DNA of 64,000 nucleotides, taken from contig JANEZZ010001410.1 of assembly GCA_026122225.1 (NCBI GenBank), positions 186,001 through 250,000 of the forward strand, written 5' to 3'. The notes under the pieces were generated by a model. The model ran no database searches. It worked only from the letters and a program-made list of their open reading frames with translations, and was not told where the DNA came from. The DNA comes from Heloderma charlesbogerti (Eukaryota; Chordata; Lepidosauria; Squamata; Helodermatidae). Shown here piece after piece: positions 27,489 to 39,000 of the stretch (its first letter is position 1; each line of letters opens with the position of its first letter). Both the position numbers and the translations under genes were made by a program.

Positions 27489-28006
27489 TAGGGATGTTGG
27501 AGAATTCCACCATGGACTCCAGTGAGGCCAGATCTAAAAAATCCAGCCCCCTGGAATCCATGGTGGAACGGCCTCACCCCCCCTGCCACCCCCGCAATCC
27601 CCCCCGGAACAGACCTACCTGGCGGCAGATGCGGCGGCGGCTCCGGTGGTGACTTCAGGTCGTCTTCTGGGCTGCTGCTACCGCAAATGGCGGCCGTCGT
27701 GGCAGCCACCATTTGCGTCCCTGCTGTAGCTGTGATAGGATATGTAAATATATACATAGCCTATCACGGCCTAGGGTAGGGATGCAAATGGCGTTCCCTA
27801 CGCAGGACGCCATTTGTGTCCGCAGCAGCCCGGCAGTGGATGGGGGCTCCACTGCGGATCAGCCATGGAGCGGAGCCAGCTGGGCAAGATTCCAGGGGGG
27901 GGACCGGATCGCCTCCTCCCCATCGAGAATTCCAGGGGGAGGACTGGATCGCCTCCCCCCCACGGAACCCAGCAGAGCCAGGTAAGTGGGGTTTCGTACA
28001 ACCCTA
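27489..28006 (-). mobile_element. hAT family I element E15
   Basis: TAGGGATG (27,489) to CAACCCTA (27,999-28,006). Flanks ATCTTAAG and ATCTGAAA match at 6 of 8. End B faces E14's end B. The exon-like segment is present on the minus strand up to a variant donor GTAGGT (27,613-27,618), but its start codon is lost in GCCATTTGCGG. End A carries GAGCCAGGTAAGTGGGG. Confidence 0.9.
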
Positions 28007-28014
28007 ATCTGAAA

Positions 28015-28414
28015 TTTTCTTCATCTCAAACTTTGAAAATTTCTCTAGTCTTAAATCTGGTTCATCCCGAGTGTTGAAACATTTTCCCTAATGTTTTCAT
28101 GAAAATTCACAGGCATTTTTTTCTGCACATTTTTCCTAACACATTCATTTTTGTATGCACATTTGCCAAAGATCCACATTTTTGCAAGAAATTATATTAC
28201 AATTATGAAATAATATGCATTTGGAAAATTATTTTCCCCCAATATATACATTTTTTAATGCATGTTCTGACTGGAGAACATCACCACAAAATTTGGAGAA
28301 GTCTGAATTTCAAAGGATAACTGAGTTTCAGTTTGCATAGTGGTTTCAAAGTGTGAAATTAGGAAAACTCGCATTAAAATATGAACTGAAGTAGGGATTT
28401 CTCCCCCATCCCTA
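28015..28414 (-). mobile_element. Probable hAT-like family V element, copy 1
   Basis: AT-rich, with CATGAAAATTCACAGGCATT, TTTGTATGCACATTTGCC and an end reading TTCTCCCCCATCCCTA (28,407-28,414). Its inverse matches the start of the family V copy at 31,409 (TAGGGAATATATGAGAAATC, ATTTCAGTTCAT). The left end is missing next to E15. Confidence 0.5.
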
Positions 28415-28831
28415 AGCCATACCCCATGCCATTGCTTATGTAGCTCAAGCGGTCCCATCCACACACAAGAAAGAGGTATCAGCAACTCTGTGGTAGACCC
28501 AGGAGAAAAAAATATTCAGCGAGGAGAAACCTCTCCCACCACCACGAGAATTCAGCATGCTCAGAGAACATGGGATGAAGACTTACTGAGTGTCCAGGGG
28601 TGGGGGATGGTATCCACTGGTGTGGTTGGAAACATCCAGTCCTACCATTAGATAAAGTGAGGTGGCTTGCTGTGGGAGCGGCAGAGAGGTGTTGGAGGAC
28701 AGAGTGACAGATGCTACAGAGCCAGTCCTGCACCCCCAAAGCTACCTTACCATCCTCAGGTGTGTTGGAGGATGCTGTCCCAATGCCAGATTTGAAGAAA
28801 GATTCAATGATCACTGTGGCTGACCTTCACA
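28415..28831. other. No recognisable feature
   Basis: Ordinary sequence. Short open frames only, no domain or inverted termini. Confidence 0.35.
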
Positions 28832-29166
28832 CAGCGCATAGCCAAACTAGGGAATTTTCTACCACAAGACATAGTGATGGCCAACAATTTGGATGGCTTT
28901 AGAAGGGGGTTGGACAAATTCCTGGAGGAGAAGGCTATCAGTGGCTACTAGTCCTGATGCCTCTGTGCTACCTCGACTATCAGGGGCAGTATACCTATGT
29001 ACACCAGTTGCTGTGGAACATGGGCGGGAAGGTGCTGTGGCACTCCTGTCCTACTTGTGGCTTTCCTGCAGGCAGCTGGTTGGCCACTGTGTGAACAGAG
29101 TGCTGGACTAGACAGACCCTTGGTCTGATTCAGCAGGGCTCCTCTTAGGTTCTTATGTTCTTAATA
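28832..29166 (+). mobile_element. LINE-type 3' repeat, sense copy
   Basis: ATAGTGATGGCCAACAATTTGG, GGGTTGGACAAATTCCTGG, AAGGCTATCAGTGGCTACTA, CACCAGTTGCTGTGGAACAT and GTGTGAACAGAGTGCTGGAC lead to a tail TTCTTATGTTCTTAATA. Antisense pieces occur at 6,946-7,100 and 9,478-10,505. The short repeated tail is like that of CR1-group LINEs. Confidence 0.7.
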
Positions 29167-29870
29167 TGGGAAAGGGGGAGATGCCCTTTTGCATCAGGCA
29201 GCAAAAGGTCTTGGGCTTGCCCTGGTTGGAAACCTGTCCTGACGAGGAATGTGATGATGATCTGTTTGTCCTGTGCGATGATCTGTTTGTCATGTCTGTG
29301 CCTATGTCCTTCTGTACTAAATGAGAATGTGGACAGTCTTTTTAGGAGCTGACCTGGGATACTTTGGTGCAACGATCCCACAGTGGCTATGTTGGTTGTC
29401 TCAACAAGCCCTCAATATATTATTTGTAGTCCATTTGTTGTATTGACTAACATTCGGAGTGAAAATTAGGAAACCAAAGCTAATGGCCAGCACAGAACGC
29501 TCTTCAGGTTTGACTGTGCCTAAAATTGAATTCCCTACATCTCTATTTGGCTTTGGTTTTGGTTTGTTTGTTTGTTTTAATTCCACTGTTGTCTTTCGCC
29601 CTTGTCTCCTAATTAGCCCTTGCCAGCCAACAGGGTTTGACATTTAAAATTAACTCTGGTAAAGCAAGTGCTCCTTAACACAGCTCCCCAAAGCCATTCT
29701 TCCAGAGAATGGGTAAGAGAGAACACCGTACTGAATGTCAACCTCTCTTTTTAATGGTTAGGAGCTCGTCAATATTCATGTCACTTTCATTGGTGGAAGG
29801 TGTCCTTTGTAAAAGAAAAGGATTCTCAAACTAAGTGCACACCAGGGCACACTGGGTGGCCACAAGAGAG
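29167..29870. other. No gene seen
   Basis: A duplicated phrase GATGATCTGTTTGTC(C/A)TGT lies at about 29,251-29,291. Otherwise no coding signal or transposon terminus. Confidence 0.4.
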
Positions 29871-30907
29871 TGGGGATCGCACGAGTGCCTGATTCCATCC
29901 AGGAATCCAGCGGAATCCCCCCCCTGTCTGCACCCCCAAGCCCTGCTAGCCAAGCCCCTGTCCCTGCTTGCCTCCTGCCCATACTTGGAGAGTGACCCAT
30001 ACTCACCCCGGTGGCCTCGTCAAGTTCCACAGTCGCCATTTTTGGAAAAATAAAATGGCGATCACCAAAAAATTGCATATTTGCATATATGTGGAAATGC
30101 ACATTTTTGCAAACGCACATATTCACGCATATGCAAATGTGCACATTTGCAGAAATGCACATTTTATGCATACACAAATGTGCACATTCGCAAAAGGGCA
30201 CAGTTTCCCGCATATACAAATATGCACATTTTTGCAATCACCATTTTATTTTGCAAAGAATGGTGATGTCAGGAGCGCCTTAGCAGCCTCTTTCAGTAGA
30301 CTCCAATAGCCAACTCAAGACACAGACAAAAGGATTCTTTTCAAGGCTTTAATCCTTTTACAACTTAATGACTCTTTCAGATGCTAATCACCAGCAACTA
30401 AGCAATGAACAGTAGAGTAGCCTATGCTCTGGGTTAGGCAGTTGGTCCCCATTTGAAGGAGAATCACTTGCAGACCCTGAACGTATGGGCTAGGGAGAGA
30501 TCCTCCCTCTTTCCCTTGGGTCCACGGGAAGCAGCCATTGCTTGTGCGCCAAACGGGTGCTACGCCTCCTTTCTGCACCCTCCATCACTCATCGCTCCCT
30601 GCATCTGCACTATCACTATGTATCTCAGGAATGCTGGCAGGAGGAGGAATCTCTGCCAGCTGAAGTGTGTGTGAGGGATGAGCGTGCTCCTCTCCCATGG
30701 ACTGCTGATCCTCAGAATCAGAACTGCTCTGGGGTTCTATCAGCTCAGTTTCCACCCTGACAGGAGTTCGAATAGGCTGCCAGGATGAGTGTGGGCCACT
30801 CGCCAAGCATGGGAAGCTCTCAAGCGCAGTCTGGGGACTGGTGAGTGGGGGCAGGGGCTGGGCAGGCACCCAGAGAACCTGGATGGGGGTGGGTTCACAC
30901 ATCCCTA
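29871..30907. mobile_element. hAT-like family III element, copy 2, carrying an LTR
   Basis: TGGGGATC (29,871) to CATCCCTA (30,900-30,907). Flanks CAAGAGAG and TGAGAGGG match at only 5 of 8. Its left end equals the inverse of copy 1's right end (GTGCCTGATTC, GGAATCCAGCGGAAT). Its right end equals the inverse of copy 1's left end (CAGAGAACC, CAGGGGCTGGGC). The middle has inverted GCATATTTGCA and GCACATTTTTGCA motifs. A 496-bp LTR-like insert splits it at 30,267-30,762. Confidence 0.82.
30267..30762 (-). mobile_element. Probable solo LTR (antisense) inside family III copy 2
   Basis: On the minus strand the insert begins TGTCAGGGTGG and ends GGCGCTCCTGACA, giving TG...CA ends with a short inverted repeat TGTCAGG / CCTGACA. 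A polyadenylation-type ATTAAA is near the 3' side (30,353-30,348). A Ser/Asp-rich open stretch (SSDSEDQQSMGEE) crosses its 5' half. No internal gag or pol is present. Flanking element sequence resumes with about 4 bp missing and no clear duplication. Whether it is Gypsy-type or retroviral cannot be told from the LTR alone. Confidence 0.6.
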
Positions 30908-31221
30908 TGAGAGGGGGGCTGGAGTGTAGCGTATTAAAACAACCCAACCAGTTGATTGCCACCATCCCTCTGTGCCCATTGGAGTAGGAAGTCCCCCCCT
31001 CCATAAAGCACAGATCCCCCTTCTCTCTCCCAATTGTCATCCAAACGGAGAGTGTAAGGATGTACCAAATGCTTGATGAAACATGAGTTATAGCTAATAG
31101 GTCTGCAGAAATCACACAGCATCAACATTGCCTAGAAAGTGAAGTCCCACCCTGGAGATCTGACTGACTGGAAGAACATGAGGATGCGGTACCAACAGGC
31201 TTGGGACCATGTTTTCTGGGC
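30908..31221. other. No recognisable feature
   Basis: 314 bp between family III copy 2 and the antisense CR1 tail. No gene or repeat identified. Confidence 0.35.
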
Positions 31222-31408
31222 AATCATAAGATCATAGAATTTTGGAGTTGGAAGGGACCTTACAAGTAATTTAATCCGCCCCCCTGCTCAATGCAGGAAT
31301 CTTGCAACGACTGTCTAGCACCTCCAGAAGAACATCCAGGGGAATTGAGAGTCCATTGCCCCCTGAAGAACTTCATTCTGCTGTCTAACAGCTCATGCCA
31401 TAAGGAGG

Positions 31409-31858
31409 TAGGGAATATATGAGAAATCTATTTCAGTTCATTATTTTTTAAATCAGGATTTACCCAGGTCACAGCTTCCGGACTGAACACAGATGCAATC
31501 TGCAGTCAAAGTCTGTACATCTCCAAGCTTGCAACGTATGTTGAGGAACCCGCCCGCCCCCAAATGCATTCGACACCATATGTACATTTGAGAAATATGC
31601 ATGAAAAAAATGTGTGCTTTTGAGAAATGCACACGAATTTTCCTTAATCAATGGGAGAAGAATGTTACATTTCAAAGATGCACAAAATCGATGTGTACAC
31701 ATTTGCAAAAATATTCACAAAAATATGCATGGATTTTCATGTGAAAAGCAAAAAAAGACAAAGCTCACAACCTGATATGGACTCAAGTCAGAATGAGCTT
31801 TGAAGTGGAATTTGGAGAACTTCCACGAGCTCAAGTTTTGCTGATTTACACATTCCTA
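31409..31858 (+). mobile_element. hAT-like family V element, copy 2
   Basis: TAGGGAAT (31,409) to CATTCCTA (31,851-31,858), AT-rich, with CATATGTACATTTGAGAAAT, ATGTGTGCTTTTGAGAAATG and CATGGATTTTCATGTGAAAA. Flanks TAAGGAGG and TGATGAAG match at 5 of 8. It lies exactly between two contiguous CR1 segments, which supports the limits better than the weak duplication does. Confidence 0.65.
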
Positions 31859-31943
31859 TGATGAAGTTTCTCCAAAAGTTTAGTTGAAATCTGCTTCCCT
31901 GCAATTTCCACCCATTGGTTCTAGTCCTGCCCTCTGGAGCAAC

Positions 31944-32125
31944 ATAGAATCATAGAACCATAGGGTTGGAAGGGGCCTACAAGACCATCAAGTCCAACCC
32001 CCTGCTCAATGCAGGAAGCCTGATTCCCAGGCAGTCTCCCATCCAAGTACTAACCAGGGCTGACCCTGCTTAGCTTCCAAGATCAGACGAGATCGGGCAC
32101 ATCCAGCCCTTTGCTCGTCCCAGAC
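31944..32125 (-). mobile_element. 5S rRNA-derived SINE with CR1 3' tail, copy 2
   Basis: Minus strand: TGTGCCCGATCTCGTCTGATC, GGAAGCTAAGCAGGGTC, TTAGTACTTGGATGGGAGAC and TGCCTGGGAAT (32,102-32,023), then CAGGCTTCCTGCATTGAGCA and a tail ending GGTTCTATGATTCTATG. The 5S/CR1 junction is the same as at 10,265. This copy keeps more of the 5S 5' side. The 5' limit (here 32,125, including CGAGCAAAGGGCTGGATG) is uncertain. Confidence 0.88.
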
Positions 32126-32352
32126 AATATGTTTGCTCTATCTTCTCTATTACAGCCCCTTAGATACCTGAAGCCTGCTGTCACTTCTCCCCTTAAACTT
32201 CTCTACTCCAGGCTAAACACAGACAACTCTTTCAAAAATTCCTCATAGCACTTGGTTTCTAGACCCCTGCCTCACCACCCTGGAGCTCTCCCCCTGAATA
32301 TACCCCACTTTGTCAATGTCCTTCTTAAAACATGGCTCCCAGAACTAGACAC

Positions 32353-33277
32353 TAGGGATGGACAGAACACTTACCTTCCATTCTGTTCTGTTTCCACTGG
32401 GGGGGGAGGCTCTCCGTCCCTCCCCCTGGAATTCTCGACAGGGGGGGAGGTGCTCCGTCCCTCCTCCCCAGAATCCTGCCTGGCCAGTTGTGCTCCGCGG
32501 CCAAGCTGCGGAGCCGCCGGCCGGCTCCTGCCGCCTGCAGCCGGACATCCAGCCACTGGGCAGCCTGCAAGGACGCAAATGGCGGCTGCCATAGCCACCG
32601 CCATTTGCGTCCCTGTACTTAACCATGATAGGCTACGTAAATATTTACATAGCCTATCACGGCAAAGTAAAAAACAACGCATACGCAAATGGCAGCGGCT
32701 ATGGCGGCTGCCATTTGCGTTCGCTATTTTTCGCCATTCTAGCCTATGTAAATATTTACATAGGCTAGAATGGCTAAAAATAGTGAATGCAAATGGGGGC
32801 GGCCATAGCCGCCGCCATTTGCGTACACTGCACCCAGCCACGGCCGGCCAGGAGACCAGCTGCCACCGCCGTACCTGCCACCGCTGCACTGCCGCTGCTG
32901 CCACACCTGCCACCCCCTGCCGCCACACCTTCCGCTGCCGCCCCTTCCGCCACCGCTGCCCCTTCCACCCCCACCGCCGCACCTGCCGCCCCCCGCTGCC
33001 ACACCTGCCACCGCCGCCCCGCCATCACCACCCCTTCTGCCCCCGCTGCTGACCCTTCCGCCCCTGCCCCCGCCCCTTCCGCCACCTCCACACCACCGAC
33101 ACACTGCCGCCGAAGCCACCGCTGAAGCCGCCGTATCCACCCCAGGTAAATGCCATCCCGAGGGATTCCGCGGGGCAGGAGGGGGGCAGGAGGCCGTCCT
33201 GCAACGGATTCCAGGGGGGTGAATGCCAGTGCATTCAGCCTCACTGGAATCCGTGGCAGAATTCTCCGCCATCCCTA
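32353..33277 (+). mobile_element. hAT family I element E16 with exact 8-bp duplication and GC-rich expansion
   Basis: TAGGGATG (32,353) to CATCCCTA (33,270-33,277), flanked by perfect CTAGACAC octamers (32,345-32,352 and 33,278-33,285). End A is left. The core has GCAAATGGC hairpins and TCTAGCCTATGTAAATATT / AATATTTACATAGGCTAGA (about 32,738-32,772). In place of the usual ~90-bp exon-like segment there is about 300 bp of degenerate GCC/CTG/CCG repeat (32,840-33,140) before a donor-like CAG|GTAAAT (33,146). Confidence 0.95.
32840..33140. repeat. Degenerate (GCCACC/GCTGCC)n expansion in E16
   Basis: A long, imperfect run of GCCACCGCTGCC, ACACCTGCCACC and CCCCTTCCGCC-type units. It keeps one + frame open as an Ala/Pro/Thr-rich peptide with no domain. 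In E7 and E9 the equivalent region is under 100 bp, so this is a local expansion. Confidence 0.85.
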
Positions 33278-33395
33278 CTAGACACAGTACTCCAGGTATG
33301 GCTGGGCCAGCACAGAAAATATCTGACCTATTACTTCTTGTGATGTGGACATTATGTTTCTGTTAATGCAGCCTAATGCAAACGTACATTCAACA

Positions 33396-33779
33396 TCTAA
33401 TATCCTCCTCCGAGTGCCCCCTGCAAGGGAAGCTCAGAAGGCAGCAATGAGGGAGGAAGCCTTCTCAGTGGTGCCCCCCATCTGTGGAACGAGCTCCCCA
33501 ATGAGGTCCTCCTGGTACTGACATAATTATCTTTTTGATGGCAGATTAAGACCTATCTCTTTTCCCAGGCATTTGGCAGCTCATGATGAGTTTTAATCAG
33601 TCCTGGATGTGTCTAGTTATGACTGACAGTTCAAAGTTGTTTTTAGTTATATGTTGTTTGTGCATATTGTCTGTGTGCTTTTATGTAAATGGCTTTAAAA
33701 CTTTTATATTGTAATTAATGTTTTAACTTCTGTAAGCCACGCAGAGAGCTTCAGCTATGGGACAGTATAGAACTGAATA
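33396..33779 (+). mobile_element. L2-like LINE 3' end, sense
   Basis: A decayed LINE C-terminus: GAGGAAGCCTTCTCAGTGGT and TGTGGAACGAGCTCCCC correspond to the EAFSVVAP-LWNELP block, with a frameshift between. AGACCTATCTCTTTTCCC corresponds to the KTYLFSQ block. An AT-rich 3' UTR and GCAGAGAGCTTCAGCTATGGG follow. That end is the sense form of the fragments at 5,021-5,095 and 7,112-7,290. Confidence 0.75.
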
Positions 33780-33813
33780 ATGATGACGATGATGATGACG
33801 ACGACGACGATGA
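33780..33813. repeat. (GAT/GAC)n microsatellite
   Basis: ATGATGACGATGATGATGACG and following GACGACGACGATGACT. It occupies the tail position of the LINE 3' end and probably grew from it. Confidence 0.9.
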
Positions 33814-34857
33814 CTGGGTTAATTTTTTTCAGCAGCCACAATGGTGATGCTTCTGTCAGTATCAGTGGTAGTGCAGGATGCATCAGGAAATCCTGGTGTG
33901 TCCTTATTTCTTCAGTTGGGGATGATGTTAATATTTGTCAATATTGACTAAGCTCTTTTGAAATTGCATAGAGCAGCCTTTCCCAGCCTACAACATAATA
34001 GAAGTTGTACTCCCACAATTTCTGGGGACCCAAGGCCTGGAAAAGATGGCATAGGAGATAGGAGATTATTTTTCTATTATAAATTAGTATAAGCCTCTGA
34101 GAGCAGATATAGATATAGATATAGATATAGATATGTGTGTGTGGGTGTATGGGTGTGTGTGTATAAGAGTGAAGCATACCTTCAAGTCTAATCCAGAACA
34201 AAGAACAGTGGATTAGAAAATAAAATATGGGGAAACCTGCTCTAAGAGGTTTTCCAGATCTTACGCAATAAACTGAAAGAGACATGAAACTGACACTGGA
34301 GTGAAGTTGACATGACATGGAACCTCGCCCACTCATTCCTGCAGCCTTTTTCATGGCAACCTACTATGCTCATGAACAGCAGACTCCACCTCAGCATTTC
34401 CTGCTTGGAAAGGGAGGTGAGGACAGCCGCCTTCCACCTGAGAGAAGAGCACTTTGGCCAGGAGAGTTCTTTCAAAAGACTTTGTTGCCTGGATTCCTTC
34501 CTGCGCAGCGGAATCCGGGTTTGCGAAGGGCTTGTGTCTGTGTTTGTGTCTGTCTGAAGGGGAAGAGCACTCTGTCTTTCTGTGGCTGAATGAGTGTGAG
34601 ATAGTTGTGGGTGAGATTCAGGATGGGGTGCAGGTGACCTAAAGATATGAAGTTGATCTCTTAAGACCACATTTTCTCTTAAGAGAGAAAAGGAGGGAGA
34701 AAAGTGTGGGATATTAATGACGTTAAGCAAGAAAACATGGGGAGGGGGGCTCTGGTCCTGCCATCGCCATCACATGTCACTACCACCCCCCAGACAAATT
34801 CCATCTGAGGGACTGCAACCTTCAAGGGGGAAAAGGCTGCATGCTGCTGCCCCAGCA
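33814..34857. other. Last non-satellite segment; no gene
   Basis: About 1 kb before the satellite. A fragment at 33,968-34,045 (GCAGCCTTTCCCAGCC, AGTTGTACTCCCACAATTTC) resembles a common dispersed reptile repeat. A (GATATA)n / (TG)n run is at 34,105-34,165. The remainder (34,166-34,857) has open frames up to 162 codons on the minus strand but no family resemblance. No transposon terminus marks the boundary with the satellite. Confidence 0.45.
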
Positions 34858-34929
34858 CACAGTTTAAGGATCACAATCTTTAAGGATCACAATCTTTCAC
34901 AGTTTAAGGATCACAATCTTTAAGGATCA

Positions 34930-36040
34930 CAATCTACCACAATTAAGGATCACAATCTTCCACAATTAAGGATCACAATCTTTAAGGATCACAATCTTTC
35001 ACAGGTTAAGGATCACAATCTTCCACAATTAAGGATCACAATATTTAAGGATGAAAATCTTTAAGGATCACAATCTTCCACAATTAAGGATCACAATCTT
35101 CCACAATTAAGGATCACAATCTTTAAGGATCAAAATCTTCCACAATTAAGGATCACAATCTTTAAGGATCACAATCTTTAAGGATCACAATCTTCCACAA
35201 TTAAGGATCACAATCTTCCACAATTAAGGATCAAAATCTTTAAGGATCACAAGCTTTCACAGGTTAAGGATCACAATCTTCCACAATTAAGGATCACAAT
35301 CTTTAAGGATCACAATCTTCCACAATTAAGGATCACAATCTTCCACAATTAAGGATCACAATCTTTAAGGATCACAATCTTCCACAATTAAGGATCACAA
35401 TCTTTAAGGATCGCAATCTTTAAGGATCACAATCTTCCACAATTAAGGATCATAAACTTTAAGGATCACAATCTTTAAGGATCACCATCTTCCACAGTTA
35501 AGGATCACAATCTTCCACAGTTAAGGATCACAGTCTTTAAGGATCACAATCTTCCACAGTTAAGGATCACAATATTTAAGGATCAAAATCTTTAAGGATC
35601 ACAATCTTCCACAATTAAGGATCACAATCTTCCACAATTAAGGATCACAATCTTTAAGGATCACAATCTTCCACAATTAAGGATCACAATCTTTAAGGAT
35701 CACAATCTTTAAGGATCACAATCTTCCACAATTAAGGATCACAATCTTCCACAATTAAGGATCAAAATCTTTAAGGATCACAATCTTTCACAGGTTAAGG
35801 ATCACAATCTTCCACAATTAAGGATCACAATCTTTAAGGATCACAATCTTCCACAATTAAGGATCACAATCTTCCACAATTAAGGATCACAATCTTTAAG
35901 GATCACAATCTTCCACAATTAAGGATCACAATCTTTAAGGATCACAATCTTTAAGGATCACAATCTTCCACAATTAAGGATCACAATCTTCCACAAGTAA
36001 GGATCACAATCTTTAAGGATCACAATCTTTCACAGGTTAA
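34930..36040. repeat. Left-edge satellite subdomain with ~524-bp duplication
   Basis: Near the left edge monomers are mostly of the CCACAATT type with occasional TTTCACAGGTTAAGG. The block around 35,228 (AAGGATCAAAATCTTTAAGG then TTTCACAGG) recurs near 35,752, 524 bp later. This is a shorter higher-order unit than in the array interior. Confidence 0.75.
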
Positions 36041-39000
36041 GGATCACAATCTTCCACATTTAAGGATCACAAAATTTAAGGATCACAATCTTTAAGGATC
36101 ACAATCTTTAAGGATCACAATCTTCCACAATTAAGGATCACAATCTTCCACAATTAAGGATCACAATCTTTAAGGATCACAATCTTTCACAATTTAAGGA
36201 TCACAATCTTCCACAATTAAGAATCACAATCTTTAAGGATCACAATCTTTAAGGATCACAATCTTCCACAATTAAGGATCACAATGTTTAAGGATCACAA
36301 TCTTCCACAATTTAAGGATCACAATCTTCCGCATTTTAAGGATCACAACCTTCCACAGTTCAGGATCACAATCTTCTGCAGTTAAGGATCACAATCTTCC
36401 ACAATTAAGGATCACAATCTTTAAGGATCGCAATCTTTAAGGATCACAATCTTCCACAATTTAGGATCACAAACTTTAAAGATCACAATCTTTAAGGATC
36501 ACCATCTTCCACAGTTAAGGATCACAATCTTCCACAGTAAAGGATCACAGTCTTTAAGGATCACAATCTTCCACAGTTAAGGATCACCATCTTCCACAAT
36601 TAAGGATCACAATCTTTAAGGATCACAACATTCCACAGCTTAAGGATCACAATTTTTAAGGATCACCATCTTCCACAGTTTAAGGATCACAATCTTTAAG
36701 GATCACAATCTTCCACAATTAAGGATCACAATCTTTAAGGATCACAATCTTTAAGGATCACAACCTTCCACAGCTTAAGGATCACAACCTTTAAGGATCA
36801 CAACCTTCCACAGCTTAAGGATCACAGTCTTTAAGGATCACAGTCTTCCACAGTTCAGGATCACAATCTTCCACAGTTAAGGATCACAATCATCCACAAT
36901 TAAGGATCACAATCTTCCACAATTAAGGATCACAATCTTTAAGGATCACAATCTTCCACAGTTCAGGATCACAATCTTCCACAGTTAAGGATCACAATCT
37001 TCCACAATTAAGGAACACAATCGTTAAGGATCACAATCTTCCACAGTTAAGGATCACAATCTTTAAGGATCACAATCTTTAAAGATCACAATCTTTAAGG
37101 ATCACAATCTTCCACAGTTTAAGGATCACAATCTTCCACAGTTAAGGATCACAATCTTCCACAGTTAAGGATCACAGTCTCTAAGGATGACAGTCTTCCA
37201 CAGTTAACGATCACAATCATTAAGGATCACAATCTTTAAGGATCACAACCTTCCACAGCTTAAGGACCACAGTCTTTAAGGATCACAGTCTTCCACAGTT
37301 AAGGATCACAGTCTTCCACAGTTAAGGATCACAAACTTTAAGGATCACAATCTTTAAGAATCACAATCTTTAAGGATCACAATCTTCCACAGTTTAAGGA
37401 TCACAATCTTCCACAGATAAGGATCACAATCTTTAAGGATTACCACCTTCCACAGTTAAGGATCACAATCTTTAAGGATCACAACCTTCCACAGCTTAAG
37501 GATCACAAACTTGAAGGATCACAACCTCCCACAGCTTAAGGATCACAGTCTTTAAGGATCACAGTCTTCCACAGTTCAGGATCACAATCTTCCACAGTTA
37601 AGGATCACAATCTTCCACAATTACGGATCAAAATCTTTAAGGATCACAATCTTTAAGGATCACAATCTTCCACAATTAAGGATCACAAACTTTAAGGATC
37701 ACAATCTTCCACAATTAAGGATCACAATGTTTAAGGAACACAACCTTCCACAGCTTAAGGATCATAATCTTTAAGGATCACAATCTTTAAGGATCACAAC
37801 ATTCCACAGCTTAAGGATCACAATCTTTAAGGATCACAACCTTCCACAGCTTAAGGATCACAAACTTGAAGGATCACAACCTTCCACAGCTTAAGGATCA
37901 CAGTCTTTAAGGATCACAGTCTTCCACAGTTCAGGATCACAATCTTCCACAGTTAAGGATCACAATCTTCCACAATTAAGGATCAAAATCTTTAAGGATC
38001 ACAATCTTTAAGGATCACAATCTTCCACAATTAAGGATCACAAACTTTAAGGATCACAATCTTCCACAATTAAGGAACACAATGTTTAAGGAACACAACC
38101 TTCCACAGCTTAAGGATCATAATCTTTAAGTATCACAATCTTTAAGGATCACAACCTTCCACAATTAAGGATCACAAACTTTAAGGATCACACCCTTCCA
38201 CAATTAAGGATCACAAACTTTAAGGATCACAATCTTCCACAATTAAGGATCACAATGTTTAAGGAACACAACCTTCCACAGCTTAAGGATCATAATCTTT
38301 AAGGATCACAATCTTTAAGGATCACAACATTCCACAGCTTAAGGATCACAATCTTTAAGGATCACAACCTTCCACAGCTTAAGGATCACAAACTTGAAGG
38401 ATCACAACCTTCCACAGCTTAAGGATCACAGTCTTTAAGGATCACAGTCTTCCACAGTTCAGGATCACAATCTTCCACAGTTAAGGATCACAATCTTCCA
38501 CAATTAAGGATCAAAATCTTTAAGGATCACAATCTTTAAGGATCACAATCTTCCACAATTAAGGATCACAAACTTTAAGGATCACAATCTTCCACAATTA
38601 AGGAACACAATGTTTAAGGAACACAACCTTCCACAGCTTAAGGATCACAATATTTAAGGATCACAATCTTTAAGGATCACAACCTTCCACAGCTTAAGGT
38701 TCACATCCTTTAAGGATCACAACCTTCCACAGCTTAAGTATGACAGTCTTTAAGGATCACAGTCTTCCACAGTTCAGGATCACAATCTTCCACAGTTAAG
38801 GATCACAATCTTCCAAAATTAAGGATCACAATCTTTAAGGATCACAATCTTCCACTGTTAAGGATCACAATCTTCCACAGTTAAGGATCACAATCTTCCA
38901 CAATTAAGGATCACAATCTTTAAGGACCACAATCTTCCACAGTTAAGGATCACAATCTTCCACAGTTAAGGATCACAATCTTCCACAATTAAGGATCAAA

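Larger units (their letters stand above)
31222..33395 (-). mobile_element. Antisense CR1 copy (3' region) split by three insertions
   Basis: The inverse CR1 tail (ATCATAAGATCATAGAAT) starts at 31,222. CR1 pieces follow at 31,222-31,408, 31,859-31,943, 32,126-32,352 and 33,278 to about 33,395. On the minus strand these read in CR1 order: CTGGAGTACTGTGTCTAG, TTCTGGGAGCC, TAAGAAGGACATTGACAA, CCAATGGGTGGAAATTGCAG, TGCATTGAGCAGGGG and the tail, matching 3,160-3,677. The interruptions are a family V element, a 5S-derived SINE and E16. Confidence 0.85.

Noticed and set aside
30585..31115. A 176-codon minus-strand host gene
   Set aside because: The frame crosses the junction between the LTR-like insert and the family III element, so it cannot be one ancestral gene.
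32787..33125. Ala/Pro-rich protein in E16
   Set aside because: It is the reading of a degenerate GCC/CTG/CCG expansion inside a transposon.
34242..34730. Open frame of 162 codons on the minus strand before the satellite
   Set aside because: No recognisable domain, mixed low-complexity Ser/Thr/Gln composition and no supporting gene structure; probably chance.
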